21,863 nt of DNA, taken from assembly GCA_910576935.1 (NCBI GenBank), contig CAJTKG010000041.1, positions 1-21,863 of the forward strand. Direction: 5' to 3'. Of the stretch, positions 6,012-13,415 are shown piece after piece. The stretch comes from an uncultured Muribaculaceae bacterium. GTDB lineage: Bacteria; Bacteroidota; Bacteroidia; Bacteroidales; Muribaculaceae. Position 1 is the stretch's first letter; the number at the start of each line of letters is the position of its first letter. The position numbers and the translations under genes were made by a program. The notes beneath the pieces are model-generated. The model was not told the DNA's origin and ran no database searches. It was given only the letters and a program-made list of their open reading frames with translations.

Positions 6012-6839
6012 ATGGCAGTAAGAAAATTCAAGCCCACAACTCCGGGGCAAAGACACAAAGTTATCGGTGTATTTAAAGGTACGATCACTGCTACTACACC
6101 GGAGAAATCTCTTACAGTCGGTAAGAAGAGCAGCGGCGGCCGTAACGCCGAAGGTCACCTAACCACACGTTACCTTGGTGGTGGCCACAAACGCAAATAC
6201 CGTATCATTGACTTTAAGAGAACAAAAGACGGAGTACCCGCAGTAGTAAAATCAATCGAGTATGATCCTAACCGTTCGGCTCGCATTGCTCTTCTTTACT
6301 ATGTAGACGGTGCCAAGGCTTATATCATTGCACCCAACGGCTTACAAGTAGGAGCAACTGTTGTAAGCGGTCCCGATGCAGCTCCCGAGGTCGGCAACGC
6401 CCTTCCTCTGAGCAAGATTCCCGTCGGTACAGTAATCCACAACATCGAGCTCCGTCCCGGTCAGGGCGCTTTCATGGCGCGTTCGGCCGGCACCTTCGCA
6501 CAGCTCGTCTCTCGCGAAGGCGATTACGCGATTATCAAATTACCTTCAGGCGAAACCCGAAAAGTACTCTCTGCCTGCAAAGCCACTGTCGGCGTTGTCA
6601 GCAACAGCGAGCACTCGCTCGAACGCAGCGGCAAAGCCGGTCGTTCACGCTGGCTCGGTCGTCGTCCGCGCAACCGTGGCGTCGTGATGAACCCTGTCGA
6701 TCACCCGATGGGTGGTGGCGAAGGCCGTGCTTCAGGTGGACATCCCCGTTCTCGCAAGGGTCTTTATGCTAAGGGTCTCAAGACTCGTGCGCCCAAGAAG
6801 CACTCTTCGAAGTATATCATTGAAAGAAGAAAAAAGTAA
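6012..6839 (+). CDS. rplB: 50S ribosomal protein L2
   Basis: uL2 is among the most conserved large-subunit proteins, needed for subunit joining and close to the peptidyl-transferase centre. The 275-residue length matches the family (273 in E. coli). It contains GGGHKRKYRIIDFKR in the N-terminal OB domain and VMNPVDHPMGGGEGRASGGHPRS near the C terminus, the latter carrying the conserved functional His (His229 in E. coli numbering). It begins MAVRKFKPTTPGQR. It lies six bases after rplW and 19 before rpsS. Confidence 0.98.
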   Translation: MAVRKFKPTTPGQRHKVIGVFKGTITATTPEKSLTVGKKSSGGRNAEGHLTTRYLGGGHKRKYRIIDFKRTKDGVPAVVKSIEYDPNRSARIALLYYVDGAKAYIIAPNGLQVGATVVSGPDAAPEVGNALPLSKIPVGTVIHNIELRPGQGAFMARSAGTFAQLVSREGDYAIIKLPSGETRKVLSACKATVGVVSNSEHSLERSGKAGRSRWLGRRPRNRGVVMNPVDHPMGGGEGRASGGHPRSRKGLYAKGLKTRAPKKHSSKYIIERRKK

Positions 6840-6858
6840 TCTGATTAATTAAGTAATT

Positions 6859-7128
6859 ATGAGTCGTTCATTAAAAAAAGGACCCTTTATCAGCGTAAAA
6901 CTCGAAAAGAAAGTCGCTGACATGGACGCAACAGGCAAGAAATCGGTCATCAAGACCTGGAGTCGCGCCTCGATGATTGCACCCGAGTTCGTCGGTCACA
7001 CATTCGCCGTCCATAATGGAAACAAATTTATTCCGGTCTATGTAACCGAGAACATGGTAGGCCACAAGCTGGGCGAGTTCGCCCCGACACGTACCTTCCG
7101 CGGTCACGCCGGCAATAAGAAAAAATAA
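6859..7128 (+). CDS. rpsS: 30S ribosomal protein S19
   Basis: uS19 binds the 30S head near the A-site tRNA and forms an intersubunit bridge. The 89 residues (92 in E. coli) begin MSRSLKKGPFISVKLEKKV and contain TWSRASMIAPEFVGHTFAVHNGNKFIPVYV and GHKLGEFAPTRTFRGH, all hallmarks. It is followed by a 44-bp A/T-rich spacer before rplV. Confidence 0.98.
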   Translation: MSRSLKKGPFISVKLEKKVADMDATGKKSVIKTWSRASMIAPEFVGHTFAVHNGNKFIPVYVTENMVGHKLGEFAPTRTFRGHAGNKKK

Positions 7129-7172
7129 TCGGGCCCTGAATTAATAATTTGATAAAAAAAGAATTAAATAAA

Positions 7173-7589
7173 ATGGGTGTAAGAAAAAGATTATCAGCCG
7201 ACAAAATGAAGGAAGAACGTAAATCGGTCGCTTTCGCAAAACTGACCAACGTTCCTTCATCTCCCCGCAAAATGAGACTCGTGGCCGACATGATCCGCGG
7301 CAAAGAAGTGTTCCGCGCAATCGGTCTGCTCAAATTCTCAAACAAAGATGCAGCCGCTCAGCTGTCTAAACTTCTGAGATCTGCAATTGCCAACTGGGAG
7401 CAGAAAAATGAGAAGAAAGCTGAAAACGGAGAGCTTTATATCAGCACAATCTATGTCAACTGTGCTCCGATGCTCAAACGTCTCCGTACAGCTCCGCAGG
7501 GCCGCGGATACCGTATCCGCAAACGTGCCAACCACGTTACCCTCATCGTAGACACTATTGACAACAACGCTAAAAACACTGAGGCATAA
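7173..7589 (+). CDS. rplV: 50S ribosomal protein L22
   Basis: uL22 contributes a long beta-hairpin to the exit tunnel, where changes can give macrolide resistance elsewhere. The ATG at 7173 gives 138 residues beginning MGVRKRLSADKMKEERK, resembling Bacteroidales L22; an in-frame TTG at 7149 only adds MIKKELNK. It is longer than E. coli L22 (110) because of extra residues at the N terminus and a C-terminal tail (IDNNAKNTEA). The core SPRKMRLVADMIRGK and the tip region RLRTAPQGRGYRIRKRANHVTL are intact. rpsC starts four bases after the stop. Confidence 0.95.
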   Translation: MGVRKRLSADKMKEERKSVAFAKLTNVPSSPRKMRLVADMIRGKEVFRAIGLLKFSNKDAAAQLSKLLRSAIANWEQKNEKKAENGELYISTIYVNCAPMLKRLRTAPQGRGYRIRKRANHVTLIVDTIDNNAKNTEA

Positions 7590-7593
7590 CGAT

Positions 7594-8328
7594 ATGGGAC
7601 AGAAAGTAAATCCGATCAGTAATCGTTTGGGCATCATCCGCGGTTGGGATTCCAACTGGGCTGATGGCAAAAAACAGAGTGACAAGATCCTCGAAGACTA
7701 CAAACTTCGCAAATATCTCAATGTCCGCCTCGCTACATGCAGCGTATCGCGCATCGTCATCGAGCGTACCCTCAAACTCATCACAATCACAGTCTGCACT
7801 TCGCGTCCGGGCATCATCATCGGCCGCGGCGGCAAAGACGTCGAGAAGCTCAAGGAAGAGCTTAAAAAGATCACCGACAAAGATGTCCAGATCAACATCT
7901 ATGAAGTGAAACGCCCCGAGCTTGACGCACAGATTGTGGCAGCGTCGATCGCCCGCCAGATCGAAGGCAAGGTGGCATACCGCCGTGCCGTCAAGATGGC
8001 TGTCGCCTCGACAATGAGAGCCGGCGCCGAAGGCATCAAGGTGCAGGTTTCGGGCCGTCTCAACGGCGCTGAAATGGCTCGTTCTGAAATGTTCAAAGAG
8101 GGACGTACACCTCTGCACACTCTCCGAGCCGACATCGACTACGCTCTTGTCGAAGCACACACTAAGGTTGGTGTTATCGGCATCAAAGTGTGGATCTGCC
8201 GTGGTGAAGTATATGGCAAACGCGATCTGGCTCCTTCGTTCGCTACAGCACAGAAGGAAGGCCGTCAGTCATCTGCCGCCGGCGCACCCCGTCGCGGTGG
8301 CTTCCGTCGTGCCAAAAACAATCGTTAA
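7594..8328 (+). CDS. rpsC: 30S ribosomal protein S3
   Basis: uS3 lies at the mRNA entry tunnel and takes part in mRNA unwinding. The ATG at 7594 gives 244 residues (233 in E. coli) starting MGQKVNPISNRLGIIRGWDS. An earlier ATG at 7558 lies within rplV and is not needed. The KH-domain signature RPGIIIGRGGKDVEKLKEEL and the C-terminal GVIGIKVWICRGEVYGKRDL are present. A basic tail ending GGFRRAKNNR follows. Confidence 0.97.
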   Translation: MGQKVNPISNRLGIIRGWDSNWADGKKQSDKILEDYKLRKYLNVRLATCSVSRIVIERTLKLITITVCTSRPGIIIGRGGKDVEKLKEELKKITDKDVQINIYEVKRPELDAQIVAASIARQIEGKVAYRRAVKMAVASTMRAGAEGIKVQVSGRLNGAEMARSEMFKEGRTPLHTLRADIDYALVEAHTKVGVIGIKVWICRGEVYGKRDLAPSFATAQKEGRQSSAAGAPRRGGFRRAKNNR

Positions 8329-8351
8329 CCTCAAGACAAAGCTAAACAACA

Positions 8352-8783
8352 ATGTTACAACCTAAGAAAACCAAATTCCGCCGTCAACAGAAAGGCCGCA
8401 TGAAAGGTATTGCCCAGCGTGGCAACCAGCTTGCCTTCGGCTCGTTTGGCATAAAGACCCTTGAATCTAAATGGATCACAGGTCGCCAGATCGAAGCCGC
8501 CCGTATCGCGGTGACACGTTATATGCAGCGTCAGGGTCAGATCTGGATCCGCATCTTCCCCGACAAACCCATCACCAAGAAACCGGCCGAAGTCCGTATG
8601 GGTAAAGGTAAAGGTTCGCCCGAAGGATTTGTCGCTCCCGTGACTCCCGGCCGTATGATCATTGAAGTCGAAGGCGTAAGCTATGACATCGCCAAGGAAG
8701 CGCTCCGTCTGGCTGCCCAGAAACTCCCGGTAATCACAAAGTTTGTTGTCCGTCGTGACTATGACCCAACTCAAAACGTGTAA
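8352..8783 (+). CDS. rplP: 50S ribosomal protein L16
   Basis: uL16 helps position A-site tRNA near the peptidyl-transferase centre. The 143 residues (136 in E. coli) start MLQPKKTKFRRQQKGRMKG. They contain FGIKTLESKWITGRQIEAARIA and the signature KPAEVRMGKGKGSPEGFVAPV. It sits 23 bp after rpsC and 7 bp before rpmC, inside the S10 gene order. Confidence 0.98.
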   Translation: MLQPKKTKFRRQQKGRMKGIAQRGNQLAFGSFGIKTLESKWITGRQIEAARIAVTRYMQRQGQIWIRIFPDKPITKKPAEVRMGKGKGSPEGFVAPVTPGRMIIEVEGVSYDIAKEALRLAAQKLPVITKFVVRRDYDPTQNV

Positions 8784-8790
8784 ATAAGCT

Positions 8791-8988
8791 ATGAAGAAAG
8801 AAGAAATCAAAGAACTTAGCACGTCAGACCTTAAAGAGCGTCTGGCCGAGATGGAGAAAGACTACCTCCAGCTCAAGGTCAACCACTCGGTGTCTCCTCT
8901 TGACAATCCCGCTAAGATAACAGCTGACCGTAGAATGATCGCGCGCGTCAAAACAGAGTTGCGTCAGCGTGAACTAAACAATAAATAA
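8791..8988 (+). CDS. rpmC: 50S ribosomal protein L29
   Basis: uL29 is a small two-helix protein next to L23 at the tunnel exit. The 65 residues (63 in E. coli) start MKKEEIKELSTSDLKERLAEMEKD and contain the usual loop region (NHSVSPLDNPAKI) and RMIARVKTELRQREL at the end. Identity rests on this sequence and on its position between L16 and S17. Confidence 0.95.
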   Translation: MKKEEIKELSTSDLKERLAEMEKDYLQLKVNHSVSPLDNPAKITADRRMIARVKTELRQRELNNK

Positions 8989-8997
8989 TCCCAAGAA

Positions 8998-9255
8998 ATG
9001 GAAAAGAGAAACTTAAGAAAAGAACGTATTGGGGTTGTATCGAGCAACAAGGGTGACAAAACAATCACTGTCACAGTGAAATGGAAAGAAAAGCACCCTA
9101 TTTATGGCAAATTTGTCAACAAGACAAAGAAATACCACGCTCATGACGAAAACAATGAGTGCAGCGTTGGCGATACCGTAAAGCTCATGGAGACACGTCC
9201 TTTGAGCAAGACCAAAAAATGGAGATTAGTTGAAATAATCGAAAAAGTTAAGTAA
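8998..9255 (+). CDS. rpsQ: 30S ribosomal protein S17
   Basis: uS17 is a primary 16S rRNA-binding protein with an OB fold. The 85 residues (84 in E. coli) start MEKRNLRKERIGVVSSNKGDKTITVTVKWKEKHPIYGKFV. They contain KKYHAHDENNECSVGDTVKLMETRPLSKTKKWRLVEII, the family signature. rplN starts two bases after the stop. Confidence 0.98.
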   Translation: MEKRNLRKERIGVVSSNKGDKTITVTVKWKEKHPIYGKFVNKTKKYHAHDENNECSVGDTVKLMETRPLSKTKKWRLVEIIEKVK

Positions 9256-9257
9256 TC

Positions 9258-9623
9258 ATGATACAGACTGAATCACGTTTAACTGTTGCCGACAACAGCG
9301 GAGCCAAAGAAGCTCTCTGCATTCACGTCTTAGGCGGTACAGGTCGCCGTTATGCCTCGGTGGGTGACATCATCGTAGTGTCGGTGAAAAATGTCATTCC
9401 CAGCTCGGATGTCAAAAAAGGTACTGTATCTAAGGCAGTCGTCGTCCGCACAAAAAAGGAAATCCGTCGTGCCGACGGTTCTTATATCCGCTTCGACGAC
9501 AATGCATGTGTTTTATTGAACAATGCCGGTGAACTTCGTGGAACCCGTATCTTCGGTCCCGTGGCCCGTGAACTGCGTGCCACCAACATGAAGATCGTTT
9601 CACTTGCCCCGGAAGTACTTTAA
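9258..9623 (+). CDS. rplN: 50S ribosomal protein L14
   Basis: uL14 lies at the subunit interface next to L19 and forms an intersubunit bridge; silencing factor RsfS binds it in other bacteria. The 121 residues (123 in E. coli) start MIQTESRLTVADNSGAKEALCIHVLGG. They contain IRFDDNACVLLNNAGELRGTRIFGPVARELR, the diagnostic segment. It is the first gene of the classic spc order, but no promoter or gap separates it from rpsQ. Confidence 0.98.
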   Translation: MIQTESRLTVADNSGAKEALCIHVLGGTGRRYASVGDIIVVSVKNVIPSSDVKKGTVSKAVVVRTKKEIRRADGSYIRFDDNACVLLNNAGELRGTRIFGPVARELRATNMKIVSLAPEVL

Positions 9624-9644
9624 CAATATAGTAAACTAACACTA

Positions 9645-9962
9645 ATGAGCAAGTTACATATCAAAAAGGGCGACACCGTCTATGTTCTGGCAGGCGAAGA
9701 CCGCGGCAAGACCGGTCGTGTGCTTTCAGTGCAGGCCGCCAAAGACCGCGCAATCGTCGAGGGATGCAATATGGTGACCAAAGCTGCCAAGCCCTCTGCC
9801 AAACATCCCCAGGGAGGTCTGGTGAAGATGGAAGCTCCCATCCATATCTCAAACCTCAGCCTCATCGATCCCAAATCAGGCAAGCCTACCCGCATCGCAC
9901 TGCGTCGCGAGGACGGTAAGGTAGTACGAATTTCTAAAAAATCAGGAGAGGAGATTAAATAA
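9645..9962 (+). CDS. rplX: 50S ribosomal protein L24
   Basis: uL24 is one of the assembly initiators of the large subunit. The 105 residues (104 in E. coli) start MSKLHIKKGDTVYVLAGEDRGKTGRVLSV, a KOW motif, and contain GGLVKMEAPIHISNLSLIDPKSGKPTRI. Its last codons contain AGGAGAGGAG, which also lies at Shine-Dalgarno distance from the rplE start. The TAA overlaps the next ATG by one base, suggesting coupled translation. Confidence 0.97.
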   Translation: MSKLHIKKGDTVYVLAGEDRGKTGRVLSVQAAKDRAIVEGCNMVTKAAKPSAKHPQGGLVKMEAPIHISNLSLIDPKSGKPTRIALRREDGKVVRISKKSGEEIK

Positions 9963-10510
9963 TGAGCACTACTCTGCAAAAAGATTACAAGGAGCGCATT
10001 GTTCCCGCTCTCGAGAAAGAATTCAAATATACGACGGTGATGCAGGTGCCCAAGTTGAAGAAAATCGTCATCAACCAGGGTCTCGGCGCCGCCACTCAGG
10101 ACAAAAAACTCATCGAGACAGCCATCAACGAGCTGACAGCTATCACAGGCCAGAAAGCCGTGGCAACACTTTCGAAGAAAGACATCTCTAACTTCAAGCT
10201 CCGTAAGAAAATGCCCGTCGGCGTTATGGTGACTCTGCGTCGCGACCGCATGTACGAGTTCCTCGAGCGTCTTATCCGTGTGGCACTTCCCCGTATCCGT
10301 GACTTCAAAGGCATCGAAGGCAAACTCGACGGTCGTGGCAACTATACCCTCGGCATCACAGAGCAGATCATCTTCCCCGAGATCAACATCGACGCTATCA
10401 ACAAACTCATGGGTATGAACATCACTTTCGTTACATCGGCCAACACCGACGAAGAAGGCTATGCCCTGCTCAAAGAGTTCGGTCTTCCCTTTAAAAACGC
10501 TAAAAACTAA
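9962..10510 (+). CDS. rplE: 50S ribosomal protein L5
   Basis: uL5 binds 5S rRNA and forms part of the central protuberance. The 182 residues (179 in E. coli) begin MSTTLQKDYKERIVPALEKEFKYTTVMQVPKLKKIVINQGLG. They include LRKKMPVGVMVTLRRDRMYEFLERLIRVALPRIRDFKGI and GRGNYTLGITEQIIFPEI. The start overlaps the rplX stop in TAATG, with AGGAG at 9949-9953 eight bases upstream. Confidence 0.98.
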   Translation: MSTTLQKDYKERIVPALEKEFKYTTVMQVPKLKKIVINQGLGAATQDKKLIETAINELTAITGQKAVATLSKKDISNFKLRKKMPVGVMVTLRRDRMYEFLERLIRVALPRIRDFKGIEGKLDGRGNYTLGITEQIIFPEINIDAINKLMGMNITFVTSANTDEEGYALLKEFGLPFKNAKN

Positions 10511-10524
10511 ACAATCCCACCTAT

Positions 10525-10803
10525 ATGGCAAAAGAATCAATGAAGGCCCGCGAGGTCAAGAGAGCCAAACTCGTCGCAAAATATGCCGAGAAAAAGGCCG
10601 CCCTCAAGGCTGTCGGCGACTATGAGGCTTATCAGGCCCTGCAGCGTATACCCAAAAACGCTTCATATATCCGCCTGCACAACCGTTGCTCTATCACCGG
10701 TCGTCCGAAAGGATATATGCGTCAGTTCGGCCTGTCGCGTATCCAATTCCGCGAAATGGCTTCTGCCGGCCTGATCCCCGGCGTTAAAAAGGCAAGCTGG
10801 TAA
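10525..10803 (+). CDS. rpsN: 30S ribosomal protein S14, zinc-independent type
   Basis: uS14 assembles late into the 30S head. The 92-residue protein is intermediate between the ~61-residue zinc form and the 101-residue E. coli form. It holds a single Cys in LHNRCSITGRPKGY, so the CxxC pairs of the zinc form are missing. The end, FGLSRIQFREMASAGLIPGVKKASW, is diagnostic. It is followed by a 96-bp spacer before rpsH. Confidence 0.97.
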   Translation: MAKESMKAREVKRAKLVAKYAEKKAALKAVGDYEAYQALQRIPKNASYIRLHNRCSITGRPKGYMRQFGLSRIQFREMASAGLIPGVKKASW

Positions 10804-10860
10804 TTTATCTCTCTATTACCGGCTAAGCCTTCTCCAGAATAACTACGAGAGTAATTAAAT

Positions 10861-10883
10861 ATTGTTGGGAATTCCCAATCAAT
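10861..10883 (+). promoter_or_regulatory. Palindromic hairpin upstream of rpsH
   Basis: The 96-bp rpsN-rpsH gap contains a perfect 14-bp palindrome, TTGGGAATTCCCAA (10865-10878). Flanking ATTG (10861-10864) and CAAT (10880-10883) extend it to a 9-bp stem with one bulged T and an AATT loop. ATTAC (10815-10819) and GTAAT (10851-10855) could form a second helix upstream. S8 is an autogenous repressor in E. coli, but that site lies elsewhere, at rplE; a regulatory role here is inference. Confidence 0.45.
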
Positions 10884-10899
10884 TTAAACAAACAATAAA

Positions 10900-11298
10900 A
10901 TGACTGATCCAATAGCAGATTATCTCACAAGATTGAGAAACGCGATCAAGGCTAACCACCGTGTTGTCGAGATCCCGGCCTCAAACTTGAAAAAAGAAAT
11001 CACAAAGATTCTTTTTGAACAAGGCTATATACTTAATTATAAGTTTATAGAGGGTGAAACCCCCGCAGGTACTATCAAGATCGCCTTAAAGTATGACCCC
11101 GTTGACAAAGTCAACGCCATCAAAGACCTCAAACGCGTGTCGCGTCCCGGTCTGCGTCAGTATACAGGCTACAAAGATATGCCCAGAGTGTTAAACGGTT
11201 TAGGCATCGCCATTCTCTCGACATCACAAGGCGTGATGACCAACAAAAAAGCCGCAGAGCTTAAAGTTGGTGGCGAAGTGCTGTGCTATGTATATTAA
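10900..11298 (+). CDS. rpsH: 30S ribosomal protein S8
   Basis: uS8 is a primary 16S rRNA-binding protein organising the central domain, and the translational repressor of the spc operon in E. coli. The 132 residues (130 in E. coli) start MTDPIADYLTRLRNAIKANH. They contain KRVSRPGLRQYTGYKDMPRVLNGLGIAILSTSQGVMTNKKA and end GGEVLCYVY, all typical. It has one of the longest leaders in the cluster. Confidence 0.98.
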   Translation: MTDPIADYLTRLRNAIKANHRVVEIPASNLKKEITKILFEQGYILNYKFIEGETPAGTIKIALKYDPVDKVNAIKDLKRVSRPGLRQYTGYKDMPRVLNGLGIAILSTSQGVMTNKKAAELKVGGEVLCYVY

Positions 11299-11321
11299 TC
11301 AACCATTAACAGAACCCAGTT

Positions 11322-11882
11322 ATGTCAAGAATAGGTAAAGCACCGATCGCCGTTCCTGCCGGCGTGACAGTTAAGGTTGACGAAAACAACCACACAGTAA
11401 CAGTAAAAGGCCCCAAAGGCGAACTTACCCAGGCCTATAACCCCGAACTCGGCGTTAAAGTTGAAGACGGCCACGTTATCGTGACCCGTCCGAGCGACGA
11501 TCGCGAACACCGCGCCCAGCACGGTCTCTACCGCGCACTCTTTCACAACATGGTCGTCGGCGTCTCAGAGGGCTATCGCAAGGAAATGGAATTAGTAGGC
11601 GTGGGCTATCGTGCAACAGCTACAGGCCAGGTGCTTGAGCTTTCGCTCGGTTTCTCGCACGCAATATATATCAAACTTCCTCCCGAGGTAAAGGTCGAGG
11701 CCAAGTCTGAGCGTAACAAAAACCCGCTCATCATCCTCGAGAGCGATGACAAACAGCTTCTCGGTCAAGTGTGCGCCAAAATACGCTCACTCCGCAAACC
11801 CGAACCTTACAAAGGCAAAGGTATCAAGTTTGTAGGCGAAATAATTCGTCGTAAATCAGGTAAATCGGCCGGTGCCAAATAA
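11322..11882 (+). CDS. rplF: 50S ribosomal protein L6
   Basis: uL6 lies near the factor-binding site and the sarcin-ricin loop. The 186 residues (177 in E. coli) begin MSRIGKAPIAVPAGVTVKVDENNHTVTVKGPKGEL. The second repeat domain ends with RKPEPYKGKGIKFVGEIIRRKSGKSAGAK, the C-terminal signature. It lies 23 bp after rpsH and 16 bp before rplR. Confidence 0.98.
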   Translation: MSRIGKAPIAVPAGVTVKVDENNHTVTVKGPKGELTQAYNPELGVKVEDGHVIVTRPSDDREHRAQHGLYRALFHNMVVGVSEGYRKEMELVGVGYRATATGQVLELSLGFSHAIYIKLPPEVKVEAKSERNKNPLIILESDDKQLLGQVCAKIRSLRKPEPYKGKGIKFVGEIIRRKSGKSAGAK

Positions 11883-11898
11883 GTAAATCGAAACAATC

Positions 11899-12240
11899 AT
11901 GATATCTAAGATACAAAGAAGAAACAAAATCAAAACGCGCATCCGCGGCAAAATCAACGGCACCGCAGCCCGTCCGCGTATGACAGTCTTCCGCAGCAAC
12001 AAACAGATCTACGTTCAGCTCATCGACGACCTCGCAGGCGCTACACTTGTAGCTACCTCATCGAAAGGTATCGAGGAAGGCACAAAAATCGAGATTGCGG
12101 CTAAAGTAGGCGAGGCTATTGCCAAAAAAGCTCTCGAAGCCGGTATCACCGAAGTAGTTTTTGACCGTAACGGATATCTTTTCCACGGTCGTGTTAAATC
12201 ATTGGCTGATGCTGCACGCAAAGGCGGACTTAAATTTTAA
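11899..12240 (+). CDS. rplR: 50S ribosomal protein L18
   Basis: uL18 binds 5S rRNA together with L5. The 113 residues (117 in E. coli) start MISKIQRRNKIKTRIRGKINGTAARPRMTVFRSNKQIYVQLIDD. They end FDRNGYLFHGRVKSLADAARKGGLKF, the standard C terminus. rpsE begins six bases after the stop. Confidence 0.97.
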   Translation: MISKIQRRNKIKTRIRGKINGTAARPRMTVFRSNKQIYVQLIDDLAGATLVATSSKGIEEGTKIEIAAKVGEAIAKKALEAGITEVVFDRNGYLFHGRVKSLADAARKGGLKF

Positions 12241-12246
12241 TAGACT

Positions 12247-12765
12247 ATGGCAAAGAGAAATAACAGAGTAAAGACCACAAACGATCTCGAACTCAAAGAC
12301 CGCTTGGTTGCCATTAACCGTGTAACCAAAGTTACCAAGGGCGGACGTACATTCACTTTTGCCGCCATCGTCGTTGTCGGCAATGAGAACGGCATCGTCG
12401 GCTGGGGTCTCGGTAAAGCAAACGAAGTGCAGGCCGCTATTGCCAAAGGTGTCGAGGCCGCCAAGAAAAACCTCATCAAGGTTCCCGTACACAAAGGCAC
12501 AATCCCTCACGAACAGGTTGCCAAATTCGGCGGTTCGCGCATCATTCTCAAACCCGCTTCTCACGGTACCGGTGTTAAAGCCGGTGGTGCTATGCGTGCC
12601 GTCCTTGAGAGCGTGGGTATCACCGACGTCCTTGCTAAGTCTAAAGGTTCGTCGAACCCCCACAACCTCGTTAAAGCGACAATCGCCGCTCTCGACGAAA
12701 TGCGTTCGCCCGCTATCGTCGCACAGAACCGCGGCATTTCTGTTGAACAAGTATTCAAAGGCTAA
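12247..12765 (+). CDS. rpsE: 30S ribosomal protein S5
   Basis: uS5 shapes the mRNA entry and decoding fidelity with S4. The 172 residues (167 in E. coli) start MAKRNNRVKTTNDLELKDRLVAINRVTKVTKGGRTFTFAAIVVVG. They contain VGWGLGKANEVQAAIAKGVEAAKKNL and GSSNPHNLVKATIAAL. The loop KVTKGGRTF, where spectinomycin-resistance changes occur in other species, appears wild-type. Confidence 0.98.
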   Translation: MAKRNNRVKTTNDLELKDRLVAINRVTKVTKGGRTFTFAAIVVVGNENGIVGWGLGKANEVQAAIAKGVEAAKKNLIKVPVHKGTIPHEQVAKFGGSRIILKPASHGTGVKAGGAMRAVLESVGITDVLAKSKGSSNPHNLVKATIAALDEMRSPAIVAQNRGISVEQVFKG

Positions 12766-12769
12766 CAAC

Positions 12770-12949
12770 ATGGCACAGATCAAAATCAAACAGATAAAGA
12801 GCCGCATCAACTGCCCGGCAGTGCAGAAACGCACTCTCGACGCTCTCGGCCTCAAGAAAATGAATCATACGGTTGTCAAAGAAGACACACCCTCTGTGAT
12901 GGGAATGGTTAACAAAGTACGTCACCTCGTAGAAGTGACAAACGCTTAA
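12770..12949 (+). CDS. rpmD: 50S ribosomal protein L30
   Basis: uL30 is a small large-subunit protein missing from some phyla. The ATG at 12770 gives 59 residues, exactly the E. coli length: MAQIKIKQIKSRINCPAVQK, then RTLDALGLKKMNHTVVKEDT, PSVMGMVNKVRHLVEVTNA. The order rpsE-rpmD-rplO confirms it. The gap to rpsE is four bases. Confidence 0.97.
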   Translation: MAQIKIKQIKSRINCPAVQKRTLDALGLKKMNHTVVKEDTPSVMGMVNKVRHLVEVTNA

Positions 12950-12963
12950 AATCAATCGCAACT

Positions 12964-13410
12964 ATGGAATTAAATAATTTACAGCCCGCAGTCGGATCGG
13001 TAAAACGCAAAACCCGTATCGGCCGCGGTCCCGGATCGGGCAAAGGCGGTACATCGACCCGCGGTCACAAAGGTGCTAAATCGCGTTCGGGTTATAGCCG
13101 CAAGATCGGTTTCGAAGGCGGTCAGATGCCCCTTCAGCGCCGTCTTCCCAAATTTGGTTTCAAAAATATCAACCGTGTAGAGTATAAAGCAATCAACCTC
13201 GCTATAATAGATGCTCTCGCAGCTGAAAAAAATCTCGAAAAGATCGGACTTGAAGAACTCCGTGCCGCAGGCTATATCAACAAGCACCAGCTTGTCAAGA
13301 TTCTGGCCAACGGTGCAGTCAACAGAGCGCTCAAAGTAGAAGCTAACGCATTCTCTGCTGCCGCACAGGCTGCAATCGAGGCTGCCGGTGGTTCAATCAA
13401 TAAAATCTGA
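12964..13410 (+). CDS. rplO: 50S ribosomal protein L15
   Basis: uL15 is a late-assembly large-subunit protein with an extended glycine-rich N-terminal arm. The 148 residues (144 in E. coli) begin MELNNLQPAVGSVKRKTRIGRGPGSGKGGTSTRGHKG, continuing SRSGYSRKIGFEGGQMPLQRRLPKFGF. The C terminus AIEAAGGSINKI is typical. It ends five bases before secY, as in most bacteria. Confidence 0.98.
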   Translation: MELNNLQPAVGSVKRKTRIGRGPGSGKGGTSTRGHKGAKSRSGYSRKIGFEGGQMPLQRRLPKFGFKNINRVEYKAINLAIIDALAAEKNLEKIGLEELRAAGYINKHQLVKILANGAVNRALKVEANAFSAAAQAAIEAAGGSINKI

Positions 13411-13415
13411 CAATA

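Noticed and set aside
9680..10540. Minus-strand 286-residue open frame across rplX and rplE
   Set aside because: It is a shadow of two certain ribosomal-protein genes, with no promoter or recognisable domain.
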